A stretch of DNA of 64,000 nucleotides from contig JAULSU010000007.1 in NCBI GenBank assembly GCA_030512335.1, forward strand, positions 1,798,001 to 1,862,000, given 5' to 3'. Made by a program: the position numbers and the translations under genes. This DNA is from Immersiella caudata (lineage: Eukaryota > Ascomycota > Sordariomycetes > Sordariales > Lasiosphaeriaceae). Position 1 is the stretch's first letter. Each line of letters starts with the position of its first letter. Shown in pieces: positions 1 to 10,158 of the stretch. Below the pieces are notes generated by a model, which worked only from the letters and a program-made list of their open reading frames with translations, did not search any database and was not told the DNA's origin.

Positions 1-447
1 ATCAAGACTATCAGGTATGTTTTCCACTGTTTTCTCTTTTCGTAAGCCAGTACTAACTTTTGTTACAGCGAGCCCGACATGTTTGCCCTCACCAAGTCAG
101 CCCAACACCCCAGCGGCAAGTACGTTCTCTATCAGTGCAGCGACAACTCGATCGTCGCCTACTCGTCTGCCTCAGACAAGTTCAGGCAAAACCGCAAGAA
201 GTCGTGGCGCGGGCACAACACTGCCGGCAGTGCCATCGGCCTCACCATCAGTCCTGACGGACAGTTCGTCGTCTCTGGCGACACGGGGGGTCAAGTCTGC
301 TTCTGGGACTTCAAGACATGCAAGATGTACAGCAAGCTCTCCGCTGACAGCGCCGGCGGGGCGATCAGCTGTGTCGCGTGGTCCGAGCAGGAAACCAGCA
401 AGGTGTTTACCGCGGGCATGAAGGGCGACATCAAGATGTGGGACTGA
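1..447 (+). CDS. PRP17: Pre-mRNA splicing factor Prp17/CDC40, C-terminal WD40 part (5' truncated by window)
   Basis: This is the 3' end of a gene whose start lies before the window. Exon 1..14 joins exon 69..447 across an intron at 15..68 (GTATGT donor, TACTAAC branch site at 51-57, TACAG acceptor). The joined frame begins at base 1. The product is the last two WD40 repeats: 'SPDGQFVVSGDTGG' followed by WDF, then a final repeat ending 'ETSKVFTAGMKGDIKMWD'. The 'EPDMFAL' entry, the 'KKSWRGHNTAG' block and termination exactly on a WD pair match the C-terminus of Prp17/CDC40, a nuclear WD40 protein of the second step of pre-mRNA splicing. The family call rests on this block only; another WD40 protein is less likely because the spacing and the terminal WD are characteristic. 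Confidence 0.75.
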
Positions 448-743
448 GCGAACAACACAGGGCAAAAAAGGCGGATGGATGCTACGATAACGGCGATAGA
501 ATGATACCACTGCACAATGTAGACAAAAGCACGGCGTTTGGGATGCTATCACAACGGAACCTAACCCCTACTGTCGTGTGCCGAGTCAGGTTGCTGCCGA
601 GGATGAACAAAGAGTGACACAAGTGAACTGGCACACGTCAAACGTCACTGAGGAGCTCGTCAGAACAAAGAGCCTCCCCTCTTCATCAAACCTACCTTGG
701 TCGCCCTCATCTCACCATTTCCCACCCGAAGCACCACAACACC
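448..743. other. Intergenic: 3' side of PRP17
   Basis: No coding signal was seen here. The stretch is the 3' flank of the Prp17 gene and the approach to the decayed 2EXR gene. The short overlapping frames have no recognisable motif. Confidence 0.5.
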
Positions 744-1589
744 CCAAGCAGGTCCCATATCACTGTCACCATCCCCTCAGCGTCACCTACAACCTTCCCC
801 CTCTTCCCCCTCCTCCCCGGCGAGCTCCAAAACCTCATCTGGCGCCACGCCGCCACCTCCTCGGGCCTCCCCTCCATCCACATCCTCCCCTCCATCCACA
901 TCCTCCCCTCCATCCACATCCTCCCCTCCATCCACATCCTCGTCCGCCTCCCCGCCTCGCTACCCTCAATGGATTGACTCCGACATGCTCCTCATCCCCG
1001 ACCACGAATCCGGCGCCCTCTCCCTCGTCCATCTCTCCCTCTCCTACCGTGACGCCCGAGCTGCTGTCGTGCGCAGGAATACGGATGCCCATGGGTGCAA
1101 GACGATATTGAGGATATCGAAATTCGAAGAGCACAAGACGATGGATTTGAAGTTGGATTTTGGGGAGGATTTGGTGGTGCTGGGGGGAGCGACGGGGAGG
1201 GGGATGGAGATGGAGGGGGTTCTCGACTGGGGAGAGTGGGCGCATGTGGTGTTTAGTGGGGGAACGGAGGGTCGGGGTGAGGTGGACTCCTGGGGTGGAT
1301 GGTTGTGGGAGGAGGAGGAGATGGATTTGTAGGCTATGGAGGAGTTGAGCGTTTTAGAGAAGAGGAGGTTTCGGTTGTATGGGAGGACGTATTTCACTTT
1401 GGGGGATGTGGAGAGGAGGGGGGAGTTGAAGGGGCCGGTGGCGGCGTTGCGTGCGATTAGGGAGACGTTGGTATGTGAAGAAAATGCTGACGTTGATTGG
1501 TGCAGAATGTCGAGCCTAGGTTCAGCTATAGGCCGCCTTGGGCGTCGAGTGTCTGCTTTGGGTTGCTCTCGTGGCGCAAGGGATTCTGA
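744..1589 (+). pseudogene. Decayed 2EXR-domain-like gene
   Basis: One frame from about 789 reads 'FPLLPGELQNLIWRHAATS', the signature start of the fungal 2EXR domain (F-x-x-L-P-x-E-L-x-x-x-I-W). It then runs through four 18-bp tandem repeats (about 868-940, unit encoding LPSIHI) to a TGA at 975-977. The following frame (+1 relative) carries the next expected block, 'LSLSYRDARAAVVRR', and 'LDFGEDLVVLGG'. It is interrupted by TAG at 1330-1332 and resumes with 'EKRRFRLYGRTYF'. A 35-nt GTATGT...CTGAC...CAG segment at 1471..1505 restores a coherent tail ('VEPRFSYRPPWASSVCFG') ending at 1587-1589. There is no ATG in the first frame. A frameshift plus an internal stop makes a pseudogene likely; an unrecognised intron near 975-1000 is the alternative. 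The function of 2EXR proteins is unknown. Confidence 0.45.
866..941 (+). repeat. 18-bp minisatellite, four copies
   Basis: The unit CCCCTCCATCCACATCCT is repeated four times head to tail inside the 2EXR relict. The length is a multiple of three, so copy changes do not shift the frame. Confidence 0.9.
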
Positions 1590-2198
1590 GACATTGGCCC
1601 CTGGTAGAAACCGCAGGATGGGAAACAACACCGAGTCCCATGACGTGCATATCGAAAGTTCTAGCAATGCAATTGTTGAAAAAATGAAAGGAGATTCAGG
1701 GGTACAATTAGTGTTCAGGCTAATTGTCACTGCGGTTTGCATGACCTTGCGTATTTTGACAGGTTTTGTGGGCTTGCAGATCATAGCGACTCGGACAAGC
1801 TGGAGAGCAGGAATGATCCCTATGCCGGTTAAGTCATGATCTTCGCACGGCAATGTTGCCACTTTGTCATTGAAAAGGAGTGGAAATACACTGTAGGAAG
1901 GCTTGTCCTACCGTTAACCATAGAACTGATCTGTTTATCAACCTCGAAAGAGCTGTACCCGAGCAATGTGGACTGATTTCCCAAGCTTCCAAGACAGCTG
2001 ATATCCAGTTGACAATGGCATTATGCCCGCCGCGTTCCCAGATGTGGCCATTTTCATCCGATTTCGTGGAATAGGTACGTTTGTCGAGTACGCCCCCCCC
2101 CCCTGAGTCGTGGCTCGGTCGCTCCAGAAGAGCTCAGTCCGACATCTCAGTAGTTTAAACTTGTCAACAAACAATTCAGCGAATCACAGTATGCCGAG
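1590..2198. other. Intergenic, no gene seen
   Basis: Between the two relicts no frame has a recognisable motif. A run of ten C lies near 2095. Confidence 0.5.
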
Positions 2199-2678
2199 AT
2201 GCGAACTTCCCGCTCAACCACAGATGTGATCCTGCCAATGCAGGACCCCTATATGAGTCAAGTCATTGTGGGGACCAAAAACTATGAGTTCCGGCGATAC
2301 CGTATGAAATCAAGCGTCAAGTGAATCTGGTTCTACCGGAAAGCCCCGTACTCGGCCATCACGCACATCTCCGAAATACTTCCTGCCCGGACGCAAGATC
2401 CAGACAATCACCTTGAGGAAGACGGGCTTGGAAACGCCGAGTTCAACAAGGACAAAAACTGGCGAGGCTATGACTTTGCCTTCAGGATCCTCTCGGCGTA
2501 TGAGTTCCGAAGACCGATCACCCTCGCCGAGATGAAAACGAGGCATGGAATCAAGATACCTCCGCGTGGACTCGCGTATCTGCCTCAAACGATAGCCAAG
2601 AGTGTTCCTTGGCACAAACAGAAGCTTGTTTTGGAACGAAGGAAAGAGGGGTGGGCAGCACCGAAGGGGGACAAATAA
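2199..2678 (+). pseudogene. ASCH/PUA-like protein gene broken by one internal TGA
   Basis: From ATG 2199 a single frame reads 41 codons, meets TGA at 2322-2324, and continues open for 117 codons to TAA at 2676-2678. Across the stop the peptide is coherent: 'GTKNYEFRRYRMKSSVK', stop, 'IWFYRKAPYSAITHISEI', then 'FNKDKNWRGYDFAFRILSAY' and 'PPRGLAYLPQTI'. The E-F-R-R...V-x-x-I-W-F-Y...A-I-x-x-I pattern resembles the fold core of ASCH/PUA-type RNA-binding domains, and small single-domain proteins like this occur in fungi. The stop is one transition from CGA (Arg), which would fit the basic position before IWFY. The reading frame is otherwise undamaged, so loss is recent, or the stop is a sequencing error or read through. 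Family assignment is by pattern only. Confidence 0.6.
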
Positions 2679-5256
2679 GACACTGTGGTCAAGTTAAAAG
2701 AAAAAAGGCAGTCCTTCGGCACCCAAGTTGAGAACCGATCCCTGCGGGTAAAGTCATGGACTCGGATGCTTTGCCGGCGAGGAAGGCGCAGGGGCCAGAT
2801 TGCAGTGTCAGCGACAAGATCTGAGCATGTAGCAAACAAGATCCGCCTGGTACCAGTGTTCCTCGCGGATCTGAGCAAGCAACGTTTGGAAGGCATTTAA
2901 CCGGATTGCGGTGGAAGAGGAAACAATGGCAAGGGTGTTATGAGCAGATCGACTGATCGATGTTGAACGTTGAGAGTATCATCAGGGTACCACTGAGCAG
3001 AGGAACGGCGACAGTCAATCCGTCCCATTCTTCGGGGAGGTGAAGACGCCAAGGCGCCACGGCGAGAGGGTTTCCCTTTGACAGCTTTCGAGAACCGGTT
3101 TTGCGACCGGGGGAAGGCAGTGTGCTATGGGCGGATGGGCGAAGGCCCGTGGAGCTGATCCGAAGCTGAAAGATGGGATGTATGGCAATTGAAGACGGCC
3201 GATCGAGCAGTGACGCATGCACCAGATCCCGATGCAAACTTGATGTTGCATGTGCCATCCCCAGCGTCGGTACAAGCTTCCTGGGTTGCGTTGGCGATTG
3301 GCAGCTGGGATGCGTGTTGTGCGGACCTGGGCTCGTGACGCGGTGCACGACAAGGCCGACGACAATGCCATGCCATGACGCCCAATCTCCCTCAGGTCGT
3401 GACTCAGCTCGAGAGGTTTTGGCAGCGGCGGACGAGGCTCGTGGATGGGACGTCTCGAGTGTGTCTCAGATCCCCGGGTGGTCGGTTTGATCAGATCCGA
3501 TCTGCGCAAGCGCCGTGCTGCAAGTGGCCGACAAGGGGGGATCGCCTTTTGGCAGCGGCCAAGCTTCCGAACCAGAGTTGGGATCAATGCACACGCGGGT
3601 CTCTGACCAAAAAGACGAATCGAATTGCAGACGAGACCTCCATATTGCATGCTAGATCGAGTTTGCAGCCGCATCGGCATCGTCACGCAGTTTCCACGAG
3701 GCCATCGTGAAATGACTGAGGGGCCGGAAGGGTGTGGAAAGGAAGAAGCCGAAAGATGGCGCCCAGCGGCGTGAGACCCATCCCATTCATTCCCCCACGA
3801 TCAGTGTGAGACCAATCAGGGCCAACACTTCAGGGTTAGCTGTGCAAGGGGCTACTTCTACCCCTAACCCTCGGGCATGGCTTTTGAAGCTGGCCAGAGC
3901 TTCTGCTATGTGCAGCCGAGGGCCTGTGAAAGCGCAGCCCCAATGAATGGAAGCCCAGAATCATCTCGTGTGGACTTGCTCGCGCAGTAAACATGTTCTA
4001 GGTCTCATGCCCCGGGTTGCCAGTTCTAGCGAAGTACGGAGCCTGTTTCGAAGATCAGGTCCTGTCAACCGGGAAGTAACTGACAGGGAACTGATGCGAC
4101 GGTTGCCCCACTGGGTAACCCCCGCCCCGCTCTCCAGCAAACGGTCAAGGCGCGGAAACACTTGGTCCACCGCACACTTCAAACGACACAACATGAAGTT
4201 GGCCATCCTGACTACGCCAGCAAACCCCCCTTGAAACTACGCGGTACCGTTTTCCGTCGTCGATACTAACCCTCTTTGTGGCTGCGGTTGCCGCACCTGG
4301 CCGGCGCAGAGGCTTCGAGAAACCTGCAAGCGTTCGACTGGTGTTTTGCAGCAGAGCGGAGGTGGCGCGTGCCCGCGGTCACCAAACAAAAATGGTCAAG
4401 GCCAGTGGTCGCGGTTGTGGTCAGGGCGATCGAAGCAAAAGATCGGACCATGGCTGGTGCCCTCTCGTAGCATCAGTGATCCCACTGCAGGCCATTGTGG
4501 GGTTGACATGGTGCGATGAGGCGATGCGACGAGCAACGAGCGACGCGAGGTCCTCGAGGCCCCGGGTTCCTGGTGGGGAGTCTCCACGGCTCGATCCCGA
4601 CAATCACCTTTCGTCACCGTGCCAGCGAGCGGGCCGGACAGCGGGAGCCGCCAAGACACGGCGACGGCCCAATCCGAGGCGTGGCATGGGGCACCTCGCC
4701 AAGCAGCTTCAGGAGCCTCAACGCCCAAAAACCCTTGCCCCGGGTCTCTGGGCAGGGGCCTCGCCTCCTCAAGAGTCGCCGCTCTGCGACACAAGCGACC
4801 TCCCGCTGGTGGGCCCGCGGTTCCCCCATCCCCGGCTGGTCTGCACCGACCCTGAATACGCTTCATGCTATGGGAGTCGAACATCACCATGCGCCAGTAT
4901 GATCGCCATTAGGGGGTGCTTGCAATGAGCCTCGACACCAGTGCGGGTCGTCTGGTCTTCGTCGGTCCTCCCCCCTGCCCTACCCAGCGCGCCCGAGCCC
5001 AGCCTTGGTCGGCAACTCTCTATATAACCTCACCGCATGGCCCGTCCATGCCATTTTCCCTTCTCGTTTTCACATCAGCATCTTTTCCACAGCCTTCTCT
5101 CTTTACGGTCTTTTCAGTTCTGTGAACTTTCGTTTCGTTCTTCCATTCTTTCAGCTCGGTCTTTCTAACAACCGCCCGGTCGGTTTTCGCTTCTCCCACA
5201 AACCTACAAATCATAACTCGACACCTTTTTTTTTCTTCGTGGAAAACTCAAGCAAA
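2679..5256. other. Long intergenic region upstream of the secreted protein gene
   Basis: Many overlapping frames up to 220 codons occur on both strands, but none shows a domain, an initiation context or codon regularity, and they overlap each other antisense. The last 250 bases are CT-rich and carry a TATA box, so they are promoter and 5' leader of the gene at 5257. Confidence 0.5.
5021..5027 (+). promoter_or_regulatory. TATA box of the secreted protein gene
   Basis: TATATAA lies about 230 bases upstream of the ATG at 5257 and is followed by a pyrimidine-rich leader typical of highly expressed fungal genes. Confidence 0.55.
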
Positions 5257-6298
5257 ATGTATACCAAGACTGCTGCTCTCGCCATCCTGGTGGCTGTTGC
5301 CGAGGCCCGCTTCGGGCAGGAGGGCTTGATCCAGAACCTCATCCAGGGGCTGAACGCCTTCGGACAGCCTGGTCAGGCCGGTACCCTCGCCGGCCAGAGC
5401 CCTGGTGTCCTCCTCGCTGGTGCCAACTCCTGCGCCAAGGTCAGTTGATCTCTCAGCTTCGCCAGCAGAGGACAGCCTGCTAACATCCCCATAGCTCCAG
5501 CTTGCCGACACCATCGTCACCCAGCTCGGTGATGACCCGGCCGTCATCAGCGTCGCCATCGCCCTCGTCGCCGCCGAGAAGAACACCAACCCTTTCGCCA
5601 ACATCATCCCCACCATCTGCGCCGACGTCAACCTCCCCGCCACCGCCGCTCTCCGTGGCGTCGTTCCTCTCGTCGACCCCGATGTTGCTGGCTCTGATGT
5701 TGAGAATGCCAACTCGGCCGCCTCCGTCACCAACCCCTTCCAGGCTGACGGCCTGAGCGTTGCCGACATCGTCCTCGCTAACGGCTTCTCTAACTTCACC
5801 CGTCAATCTGCCGATGGTGCCACCGCTGATGCTGGTGCCGGTGCCGGTGCCGGAGCCGGCAACGGCGGCGCCGTTGCTGCCCCCGCCCCCGTCGACTGCG
5901 CCACCCCGACCACCCTCACCCAGGTCGTCCGCCCCCCCGCTGCCACTGGCAACGCCGGCAACAACAACAACAACGATGCTGATGCTGGTGCTGGTGCTGA
6001 CAACGGCGCTCCCGACTTCGGTCTCTGCTCCCCCGAGATCAGCTTCGTGCTCGGTCGTCCCGGTCGCAGGGCTGACGAGGGTACCTTCCTCCCCATTGAT
6101 GCTCTCGTCGCCCAGGGCCAGCAGGAGGCTCTCAACCCCAACATCATCACCAACCGCGTCTGCGACCAGCTCACCAACGTCTGCGAGGCCAACCAGGCTG
6201 CCAAGGATGCGTGCCGCGCCGCCCAGGACCTCGTCCAGAGCCTTGGAACCAAGGATGCCTCCACGGCTGAGGCCTTCAACCAGGCTCTCGGCTTCTAA
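5257..6298 (+). CDS. Secreted Ala/Gly/Asn-rich surface protein (fungal 'circumsporozoite-like' family)
   Basis: Two exons, 5257..5439 and 5495..6298, flank an intron at 5440..5494 (GTCAGT, GCTAAC branch, ATAG) and encode 328 aa. Residues 1-17 are a signal peptide (MYTK followed by a hydrophobic Ala/Leu/Val stretch ending AEA). Two globular blocks flank a low-complexity Ala/Gly/Asn linker (about 190-250). The first contains 'GDDPAVISVAIALVAAEKN' and the last 'QQEALNPNIITNRVCDQL'. Conserved Cys occur in each block (NSCAK, TICAD, VDCAT, GLCSP, RVCDQ, NVCEA, DACRA). This architecture matches a family of fungal secreted proteins often labelled circumsporozoite-like after the linker; its role is unknown, probably cell wall or matrix. 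A consensus TATA box and long CT leader suggest strong expression. No GPI signal is visible at the C-terminus (QALGF). Confidence 0.8.
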
Positions 6299-7594
6299 GC
6301 TGTCTGTTTGGGATCGGGGTGTTGTTGGAGGCAATGGATGTAGTATTCCCTGAGAGTCGGCCGTGACGGTCCTTGACAATCACGGCTCTCTACTGTTACG
6401 AATATAGGATCTATTGCATCATCATGGGTTAGGGGGGTTTATGTTCTCTTCTTGTGCGGCTGTCTCAAAAACATGATGACATTCATCTGTGGAGTTAATA
6501 GGCATCTATCTTGATTGGGGCCTGGTGTGGGTTTTTTTTTTAACGAGAAAGAAAGGCAGAGAGAGATATTCATTGCCCGGCGTCTGGGGCTTCGTTTGTA
6601 GGATATACAACCAAGACCTGAGAAAGGCATGTGTGAAAATCTGTTCCTATTTGCTGCTCTTTGAGTGTGAGTGATGTGCATGTGTATGGTTGCGGATTGG
6701 TGGATGATTCTGACGCAACTCAGTCTTGGAGTCGCTCATGCAATCTACGCTGTGCATCCCCCACCTTTCGGCTCCTGCCGACGGATCTCGGAAAGGTATC
6801 TAAATCTGAGCCCGAGATGAAGGGGCTGCAGCCCGGCGAGGGTCAGTAAGAGGTTGGAGTCGACGGCGCGGTAGTTAGATCATTACCCGCTGCTGTCACC
6901 TGGGACTTTCATGCACCGTTCAGCGCATGGCCACCTGCAAAGTCGGAAGAAAAGAAACGGGATGGGAGGCCGAAGCACGCCAAGCTTTCGACGCCCTCAA
7001 CACCACTTCGGTCAACGGGAGGTTTTTTGACATCCCGCTGGCGCTGGGACAATGACGATGGCTGCTCCTGGATGCCCACATTCCGGCTTTCGGCTGGCGG
7101 AACGGACGCTACCCGCTTTCGCCTGCTTGGCCGCGTGGCGACGATAGGTGCGCATGGCGACGACGGTGGGGTTGTGCAGGTTCAAGATGGGGGCCGATGG
7201 CGAAATTTACACACTTGTGCATGTGTGGAACGGGTTGGGGAATTCTCCGCCGCGGCGAGCGGCCAATGTTAGGCGGGGTAGCATCGCATCATCGGTACCC
7301 AGAATGTGGGAAGGGGGAGAAATGTATGAGTATAATAAGCTGGGTGGGGAATCTAGGAGATCGGCGATTCTGTCCGTTCTAGATGCGATTTTGTTGTGTG
7401 GGTTCCATGGTGGTGATCGCCAAGACGCTGATTTGTAACTTTTGGGCAGGAATTCCTATCTAGGGTAAAGACATCCGTGAGTGGTGGTATTCATACTACT
7501 CTCCCCCGATTCTCGGGTCACTTTTGAGATCTCACCTGCATCAAAGTAAAGGGAGACTCGGGAGCACTTACAAGTCGATACCAGCACCGTCAAC
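6299..7594. other. Intergenic, no gene seen
   Basis: This holds the 3' flank of the secreted protein gene and the upstream region of the oxidoreductase. The small frames (up to about 96 codons) have no recognisable features. Confidence 0.5.
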
Positions 7595-8670
7595 ATGAAG
7601 GAAGCCGTGGTTAGCAAAGGTACGGAAATTACAGACCCACCACACGGGATTCTCACTTACACCACACAGGCACCAAAGTCGAAATCATCGACTCCCCCAT
7701 CCCCATCCCCAACGAAGACCAAGTCCTCATCAAAGTCGTCGTGTCGGGCTCCAACCCCAAAGACTGGAAGCTTCCCGATATTCGCCCCACTGTGATCAAC
7801 CAAGGCGACGATATCGCTGGCATCGTCGAAAAGGTCGGTGCCAATGTCGTCGAATTTAAGCCCGGCGACCGCGTCGCCGCCTTCCACCAGATGATGACAC
7901 CTCACGGAAGCTACGCGGAGTACGCCATCGCTTGGGCGCACACCACCTTTCACATCCCGCATAATACCTCCTTCGAGGACGCCGCGACGTTGCCTCTCGC
8001 TGCGATGACCGCCGCCGTGGGACTGTACCAGCGCCTGGGACTACCTCAACCTTGGGATCCCTTGCCGGAGGGGGCGACGCATCATAACATCCCGCTACTG
8101 ATCTACGGAGGTGCGTCGGCCGTGGGTGTCTTTGGGGTCCAGTTCGCGCTGCGGAGTAACATCCATCCTATCATCTGCGTTGCGGGCCGTGCGAAGGACT
8201 ATGTTGCATCATTCCTAGATGCGTCCAAGGGTGATAAGGTGATTGATTATCGGCAGTCGGATGAGGATCTCATTGCTGAGCTGAAGGCGGCGGTACCGGA
8301 GGGTCAGCATATTCGCCATGCGCTGGATGCGGTGGCGGAGAAGGGGAGTCCGCAGATAACTGCTGCGGCTATGGGGCAGGGGAAGGCGACTTTTGTGTTG
8401 CATGGGGAGAAGGATATTCCGAAGGAGGTGGAGCAGAGTATTACCATGGTGGGGAGTGTGCATCAAGGTGCGAAGGACTTTGGGTATGTGTACTTTCGGT
8501 ATATTGCGAAGGGGTTGGCGGAGGGGTGGTTTAAGGGGCAAAGGTATGAGGTTGTTGAGGGGGGTCTGGGGGGAATAGAAGAGGCCTTGAGGAGTTTGAA
8601 GGAGGGCAAGGCGAGTGGCGTCAAGTATGTGTTTAGAATTGCGGACACGGAGGGAGTTGAGAGGGGATAG
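7595..8670 (+). CDS. Medium-chain (zinc-independent) quinone/enoyl reductase-like oxidoreductase
   Basis: Exon 7595..7619 (25 nt) is joined to 7670..8670 across a 50-nt intron (7620..7669), giving 341 aa beginning MKEAVVSKGTKVEI. The GroES-like half shows 'SGSNPKDWKLP', 'QGDDIAGIVEKVG' and 'GDRVAAF'. The Rossmann half shows 'LIYGGASAVGVFGVQFA', the NADPH-binding G-x-x-x-x-G-x-x-x-x-Q pattern. The catalytic and structural zinc ligands of alcohol dehydrogenases are absent, as in fungal ToxD/LovC-type reductases and other uncharacterised MDR proteins. Trans-acting enoyl reductases of fungal PKSs belong to the same subfamily, but this gene is about 42 kb from the PKS in this window and no partner is adjacent, so a substrate cannot be named. 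Confidence 0.8.
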
Positions 8671-10158
8671 TGGGGTTGTGCCCAGAAAAAGGAGGCGTTC
8701 GGGCAAATAGGAGGAAGAAAACACAACTTGAAAGAGAGACACAGAGACTTGACAGGACCAGGGTTGGGAGTTGAATTTGTGGTTTAACGGGCGCCGGGAT
8801 AAGTAGTGCAACAACTCCGGGATTTCTTGAGGTTACGGTAGGAGTTGATTGTGATTTTTGTATCAATTCTGGGATTTGGCTTGTTGGGTATTTCGACGGT
8901 ACTTACCACACGGTGTGGTAGGTTTCGATCTCGAGGAACCAATGCGAGGCAGCGAAAAACAAAGGTTACAAAGCTGTTGCTTTGCCTCGGAACCTTGCCA
9001 ATGCTCAAGCTCCGGCCTTGGCTCTGTCAATCGATGATGTCGATGTGGTGTTTGAAACTGGCTCAGTTTCGAGTGCTGTGTTTAATCGCTTCCTAAATCG
9101 AACTGCGCTCCGGGCAACTCCCTGAGAGATACATGTCGCACAGAATCTAGACTGCGGTGCCCGAAGCGGCTCGAGCTGCATGTCACCTGAGTAACAGGCA
9201 CCTCATTGTTATCTTCTCCATTCATCTAATCGTAAATGCAAATGGTCAGAAAAATAGAGGATTTCGGACTTTGGAAGCTCTCCACAGCTTTCCTTGAGAC
9301 TTACCGTCACTGATCGATAATGGAGATTGCAATCGGCAGCAGAGCTGAAGAACGCTGAACCAGGAGTTCGGACGGCATTCGGTCTCGGTTTCGGTCTCGT
9401 GGTGGTAATTCCTCCCTGGTTTGTGCGACATTGCGACGTCGGTCGAAGCGAGCCCTGTAATTGGCTCGCACGGCATGGCCCACCCGCTCTGCTGGGTCAG
9501 AATGCACAATTTGCACAAAAAGACACCCGGATGGCTGCCGTTCCGAGCCCCACCCGAGGGGTTATGCAAGCTTTGTGCAAAAAACGCGCTATTCCCGCCG
9601 TGTTGCCTGCTGAAGAGCCCCAGTTGAGAGGCCAGCCTGGACGGGCTACACAGGAGTCCTAACCCCGAAGCGGAGTTCGGCCTCGCGCTCAAAGGGAGTA
9701 GCAGGCGGCCCTGTAGCGATGAAGGATTGGGAAGCGTTAGCCTAGTGTTTGGGGATCCATCACCCGATGTCCCTGTCGGTGCCGGTGCGATTTAGATTCT
9801 TTGTTTCTTTTCGCAACAGCAGCTTCTGGATATCGCGACAGCTGGAGTAGTGGTGATTTTGGTTCGCTGATTGAGTCGTTGGCAACAGCCTACAGCGTTG
9901 CGGCCCAGTGATTCGTTGCGCTGTGTAAGTTCAGGCGGAGTTTGTCCGAGTCAGCAAGGCGTATCCCCCCATTTTCCCGGAGCGCCGTTCTACGCAAGCC
10001 AAGCCCGCCACCGGAGCCCTTCGCGTCTTCGACTGCACGTCGTCGGTGATCTCTCGCGTGGCAGCGCTTGCAGACAGTTGATCCCGCTCATCGATTTGTG
10101 CAACTAGCTAACGAAATGGCTGTCGCAGTTATAGAATTCCAGACAGGCTGTCGGCCGA
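8671..10158. other. Intergenic upstream of MFS transporter
   Basis: No convincing gene was seen. The region is mixed-composition flank between two same-strand genes; the longest frames (about 148 codons, minus) lack motifs. Confidence 0.5.

Noticed and set aside
4278..4928. 216-codon plus-strand frame with several antisense frames
   Set aside because: Arg/Pro/Ser-rich composition, overlapping open frames on both strands and no motif; typical of GC-rich noncoding DNA.
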